Shown here: piece after piece, positions 60,819-64,000 of the stretch
Numbering within the stretch: position 1 is the stretch's first letter
How the letters are laid out: every line of letters begins with the position of its first letter
Assembly: GCA_035293945.1 (NCBI GenBank)
Contig: DATGLV010000015.1
Span: forward strand, 1-64,000
Reading direction: 5' to 3'
Origin: VAZQ01 sp035293945
GTDB taxonomy: Bacteria > Pseudomonadota > Alphaproteobacteria > Rhizobiales > Xanthobacteraceae
DNA: 64,000 bases
Made by a program: the position numbers and the translations under genes
Notes under the pieces: model-generated
Databases searched by the model: none
Told to the model about the DNA's origin: nothing
What the model saw: the letters and a program-made list of their open reading frames with translations, nothing else

Positions 60819-61688
60819 CTATTCGTATAGCGGACCACCCTCGACGGTACAGCGGCGCAAGAGGCGGCGCTCCGTCTTGGGAAAGTCCGTGCGAGCATGG
60901 ATCGTGCAGCGATTATCCCACATCAGGAAATCGCCCGGCTTCCAGATGTGCTCATAGATGAACTCTTTGCGTTCGCCGATTTCGTAGAGCTGCGCGAGGA
61001 TCGCATCGCTCTCCTCCGCCGCAAAGCCCTCGATGCGCGCCGTCATCAGGCGATCCACGAACAGCGTTTTGCGCCCGGTATCCGGATGAGTGATGAACAC
61101 CGGGTGGTGATAGTGCGGAATACCGCTGATGTCTGCGCCAAGGTCCGCTTTCTCGGCGCGCTTGTATTCATGGATGTGCAGCGCCTTGCGGCCCTCGAGC
61201 TTCTGCTTGAGCGCGGAGGGCACCGCGTCATAAGCCTTGTACATGTTGCTGAACATCGTGTTGCCGCCGGTCGAGGGCAGCTCGAGCGCAAAGAGGAACG
61301 TGTATTTGTAGGGCCGCGGCGTATATCCGGAATCGATGTGAAACCAGAACTCGCCCTCGCCGAAGGCGCCGATAGGTTGGCCATCGACCTTGATGTTGCT
61401 GACCAGCAGGATCTTCTTGTTGTCCTGATAGATACCTTCGGTGCGGCTGCGCAACGGTGCCGGCGCCTGCTTGCGGTCGCCGAGCTCGCCGAAATAGGCG
61501 GCAAAGCGCAGCTGCTGCTCCTGACTGATGTCCTGACCGCGGAATACCAGGACGAGATGCTCTCCCCAAGCCTGCTTGATCGCCGCGACCTCTGCGGGCG
61601 TTAGCTCGCGCCTGAGATCGATCCCGCGTATCTCCGCGCCGCAAGCGCGGGACAGCGGCGTGACGGAAAGATCGATGACATCTTGCAT
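60819..61688 (-). CDS. TauD/TfdA-family 2-oxoglutarate-dependent dioxygenase
   Basis: 289 residues from ATG 61688 (GGGAGAG upstream). VTPLSRACGAEIRGIDLRRE opens the domain. The iron ligands are in GEGEFWFHIDSGYTPRP (HxD) and the distal His in DNRCTIHARTDFP, with the 2-oxoglutarate Arg soon after (ERRLLRR). The family oxidises taurine, chlorophenoxy acids and similar substrates. It follows the Rieske ferredoxin gene in an operon with two amidohydrolases. Confidence 0.9.
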   Translation of the reverse strand: MQDVIDLSVTPLSRACGAEIRGIDLRRELTPAEVAAIKQAWGEHLVLVFRGQDISQEQQLRFAAYFGELGDRKQAPAPLRSRTEGIYQDNKKILLVSNIKVDGQPIGAFGEGEFWFHIDSGYTPRPYKYTFLFALELPSTGGNTMFSNMYKAYDAVPSALKQKLEGRKALHIHEYKRAEKADLGADISGIPHYHHPVFITHPDTGRKTLFVDRLMTARIEGFAAEESDAILAQLYEIGERKEFIYEHIWKPGDFLMWDNRCTIHARTDFPKTERRLLRRCTVEGGPLYE

Positions 61689-61755
61689 GGGCGTCTCTCC
61701 CTCGATCTGCCTGCTTGTTACTGCGGGAACCGCTGGCTCGTTCCAATGGTTCAGC

Positions 61756-62169
61756 TCAAGCCTCCACCACAATGTAGTTGTCCTCGAGGCGAACCGGGAA
61801 GGTCTCCACCACATAGGGGCCCTCGACGAGCTCACCGCCGGGGCGCACCGAGACTGGGAATTGGCGCACGCGCAGCCGCGAGGGATCGCACCAGGACTTC
61901 CCGGTGCGTATGTCGAACTCCCAACCGTGCCATGGGCACTTCACCATCTCGCCGGCCCTCGAATAGCGGTACTCTCCGGGCAGGCTCGATTGCACCAGGC
62001 CGGTCTGGATGCCGCAAGCGAGGCTGCCGCCGCGATGCGGGCAGCGATTGCTGAGCGCAAAGAATTCGCCGTCCAGATTATAAACCACGATCGCGCGCCC
62101 GCCGGCGTCGACCAGCTTGCGCTTGCCGGGAGGGATTTCCGCGATGGTGGCGACGACGTGACCGGCCAT
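61756..62169 (-). CDS. Rieske ferredoxin-type protein
   Basis: 137 residues. A single Rieske domain with CPHRGGSLACG and CPWHGWEFDIRTG. No catalytic domain is attached, so it is an electron carrier or small subunit for an oxygenase. It lies two bases after the amidohydrolase gene and 67 bp before the TauD-like gene. Confidence 0.9.
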   Translation of the reverse strand: MAGHVVATIAEIPPGKRKLVDAGGRAIVVYNLDGEFFALSNRCPHRGGSLACGIQTGLVQSSLPGEYRYSRAGEMVKCPWHGWEFDIRTGKSWCDPSRLRVRQFPVSVRPGGELVEGPYVVETFPVRLEDNYIVVEA

Positions 62170-62171
62170 GG

Positions 62172-63272
62172 TCAGGCGAACCGGTAGAGCGCGCGGGCAT
62201 TGCCGGCGAGAATGTTGGCGCGGCGCGCCTCATCGAGCGAAGGCGGCAGCGCGGTGCGCGGATCGTCGAAATCCCAATGCGGGTAATCGCTGGCAAAGAG
62301 AAACCGGTCCCAGCCGACCCAGCTCATCAGGTCAATGAGATGCTGTGGGTCCTCGGTTTCTTCCATCGGCTGGGTCGAGACCCAGACATGCTCGCGAATG
62401 TATTCGGAGGGCGCGCGGCGCAAGTGCGGAACCTCTTCGCGCAATCGCTTCCAGAGCTTGTCGAGCCGCCAGCCGAGGGCCGGCAGCCAGGCAAAGCCGG
62501 CCTCGATCATGACGAGCTTGAGCGACCGGAAGCGCTCGAACACCCCCTCCATGATCAGGCTCGTGAGCTGCGCCTGGCAGCACGACGCATGCTCGGTCAT
62601 GTCCTCGATATAGAATGATGGCCAACCCGAGTTGCTGGCCGCACGGCCGCTGGTGCCGAACACGTGGACGGCGACCGGGAATCCGGCCTCCTCGGCCGCC
62701 GCATAGATCGGCCAGTAGCGCTTCTTGCCCATGAGCTCGCTGGTGCGGCTGCGCAGCAGCACATGCACGAAGCGACGGTCGCCGGCGCGGCGCCTGATCT
62801 CGACGCGGGAGGCTTCCCCATCCTCGTACGGGACCACGACCGAGGCCAAAAGGCGCGGGTCGCGCCGGTTCCAACCCTCGAGCTGAAACTCATTGGCCGC
62901 AAACGCCATGGCGGCGCTGAATTCATCGTTCTGGTCGCCCTGACCGTTGGGCGAGAGCGGATTCATGATGGCGTGATCGATGCCGTAGAAGTCGAGGTGC
63001 TGCGCCCGCATGAAGTCAAGGTCGCTTGCCGGCAATCCGCCGCCCGGCGGCCAGGAATCACGGCGCGAGGCGAGCGGCTGGCTCTTAGGATACGGAAAGC
63101 CCTTGGCAAAACCTTGCCGGCCGCGCGTCCCGAAAGTCTTGAGATGCTCCCACCAACGCTGGCTCAGGAACGGGCGCAGATCCTCAACCGACGCCTTGGG
63201 ATGAATGTCGACATCGATGATGGCGGTCCGCGACTTCTTTTCCCGGAGGATTTCGCGCGCTTCTATGTTCAT
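62172..63272 (-). CDS. Amidohydrolase, ACMSD-like (first of two)
   Basis: 366 residues. IIDVDIHPKASVEDLRPFLS gives the first metal-binding segment (DxH). Further landmarks: HLDFYGIDHAIMNPLSPNGQ, IYAAAEEAGFPVAVHVFGTS, FRSLKLVMIEAGFAWLPALG and FASDYPHWDFDDPRTALPPS. The family hydrolyses or decarboxylates ring-derived acids. It begins upstream of the Rieske ferredoxin and follows a second amidohydrolase across a short repeat. Confidence 0.9.
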   Translation of the reverse strand: MNIEAREILREKKSRTAIIDVDIHPKASVEDLRPFLSQRWWEHLKTFGTRGRQGFAKGFPYPKSQPLASRRDSWPPGGGLPASDLDFMRAQHLDFYGIDHAIMNPLSPNGQGDQNDEFSAAMAFAANEFQLEGWNRRDPRLLASVVVPYEDGEASRVEIRRRAGDRRFVHVLLRSRTSELMGKKRYWPIYAAAEEAGFPVAVHVFGTSGRAASNSGWPSFYIEDMTEHASCCQAQLTSLIMEGVFERFRSLKLVMIEAGFAWLPALGWRLDKLWKRLREEVPHLRRAPSEYIREHVWVSTQPMEETEDPQHLIDLMSWVGWDRFLFASDYPHWDFDDPRTALPPSLDEARRANILAGNARALYRFA

Positions 63273-63337
63273 CGTACGGGCTCCTCGAGACGCATCCCGA
63301 TCGAGTGGATCGGAATGCGCTCTAATTTTTTGCGTTG

Positions 63338-63410
63338 GCGCATGTTCTTTTCGGATAATCGGTGCCCACCCCCGATCGCGTCGGGGGGCAGGCTTTTCCG
63401 GAACATGCGC
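63338..63410. repeat. Dispersed palindromic repeat (GAAAACCGGTG family), copy 2
   Basis: GCGCATGTTC (63338-63347) and GAACATGCGC (63401-63410) bound an element with TTTTCGGATAATCGGTG and CCCACCCCCGATCGCG inside. It lies between two amidohydrolase genes and touches the stop codon of the second. A related copy lies at 39488-39560. Confidence 0.75.
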
Positions 63411-64000
63411 TAAATCCGCGGATAGGTCGCGCGCGGATTATCCATGAGAATCCTCTGTCGCAACGAACCCGGCAAGCCCGGCGGCAGAATTTCCTCGCCG
63501 TCGAATTGCCAATGCGGGAAATCCGACGCGTAGAGAAGCATAGCATCGGAACCCAGATGATCGATCACGCGCTCGACCACGCCAGGCTCGGCGGGTGCAT
63601 CGAACGGCTGGATGGTGAGGCGCACATGGTCGCGCACGATCTCGGCGGGCGGCCGATCGACCCACGGCACCTCCGCGCGCACGCCGCGCCAGAATTTGGC
63701 AAATCGCCACAAAAATCCGGGCAGCCAGGTGACGCCGGATTCGAGCAGCACGATCTTGAGGGAAGGAAATTTCGCGAAGACGCCTTCCGCAATCAGGCTG
63801 CCAAGCTGCGACTGGAAGGCCTGCGCGTAGCTCGCATAATCCTCGATGTAATAAGTCGGCCACCCGAGCGAGGTCAGTGCATGGCGGTAGGTCGAGCCTG
63901 GATGAATGCCGATCGGCAGCGCGTGGCGTTCGGCCGCCGCATAGATCGGCCACCAGTGCCGGCGCCCGAGCGGGCTCTCTTGCATGGCCAGGAGGAGAAT
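63410..64000 (-). CDS. Amidohydrolase, ACMSD-like (second, N terminus beyond the window)
   Basis: At least 196 residues to the C terminus are in the window; the start lies beyond 64000. IYAAAERHALPIGIHPGSTY, FPSLKIVLLESGVTWLPGFL and LYASDFPHWQFDGEEILPPG match the neighbouring amidohydrolase segment by segment, so the two are tandem paralogues. The gap holds the palindromic repeat. It belongs to the minus-strand operon that continues to 60034. Confidence 0.88.
   Translation of the reverse strand: MLLLAMQESPLGRRHWWPIYAAAERHALPIGIHPGSTYRHALTSLGWPTYYIEDYASYAQAFQSQLGSLIAEGVFAKFPSLKIVLLESGVTWLPGFLWRFAKFWRGVRAEVPWVDRPPAEIVRDHVRLTIQPFDAPAEPGVVERVIDHLGSDAMLLYASDFPHWQFDGEEILPPGLPGSLRQRILMDNPRATYPRI

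Overview
The window is high-GC DNA from an alphaproteobacterium, most likely Hyphomicrobiales (Bradyrhizobium or Xanthobacteraceae-like). This rests on the gene order plsX-fabH-ihfA-merR, the block nrdR-ribD-ribE-ribH-nusB-thiL, a homospermidine synthase next to an ornithine-decarboxylase-type gene, Tat-exported sulfite dehydrogenase genes, and dispersed palindromic repeats of the kind common in these genomes. No tRNA, rRNA or CRISPR array was seen. Most of the window is chromosomal housekeeping and catabolic DNA. The visible scars are a transposase/hsdM junction at the left end, a decayed copy of a cupin gene, a collapsed toxin-antitoxin locus and two homopolymer frameshifts.

Layout. 1-460: remnants of an IS1182-type transposase fused to an inverted hsdM start. 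461-2521: divergent LysR regulator and bile-acid/sodium-symporter-like transporter. 2572-5530: flavin monooxygenase and secreted NHL propeller. 5813-11807: exported or membrane proteins, including a PDZ-membrane-GAF protein without an output domain. 11929-15308: MFS transporter, Rieske oxygenase and secreted cupin. 15605-20246: a frameshifted PEP-CTERM-like surface protein, a secreted alkaline-phosphatase-superfamily enzyme and a Bug-type binding protein. 20384-24484: amino-sugar (MurNAc/GlcNAc) salvage genes around a divergent promoter. 24714-30241: small Trp/Arg-rich exported protein, two ArnT-like glycosyltransferases, an aquaporin with an NCA motif and a Tat-exported DsrE-like protein. 30558-38753: ABC exporter, small periplasmic proteins, a cytochrome c/Vgb propeller fusion, an L,D-transpeptidase and a soxC-soxD-like pair. 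38775-45295: MerR, IHF alpha, FabH, PlsX, DUF177, ubiquinol-cytochrome c chaperone, BamE, VOC and GST. 45403-51866: proton-pumping pyrophosphatase, a structured leader RNA, the decarboxylase, a GNAT protein and homospermidine synthase. 51877-59891: toxin-antitoxin remnant, alpha-hydroxy-acid oxidase and the riboflavin/thiamin/NusB/NrdR/GlyA block. 60034-64000: a minus-strand catabolic operon (two amidohydrolases, Rieske ferredoxin, TauD-like dioxygenase, cupin, and a frameshifted DUF6898-like gene).

How the genes work together. The polyamine block makes a diamine with the PLP decarboxylase and condenses it to homospermidine. Its leader (48248-48541) shows a terminator that competes with an upstream hairpin, and a long-range stem that hides the Shine-Dalgarno. 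This is the strongest candidate for a regulatory system here and may be a member of the known alphaproteobacterial speF RNA class. The amino-sugar genes form a peptidoglycan-recycling route (kinase, SIS isomerase/deaminase, NagA, with MurQ divergent). The rib block makes riboflavin. The right-end operon looks like oxygenative breakdown of an unidentified carboxylated or aromatic substrate. Statements of similarity come from recognising family motifs by eye; no database search was run.
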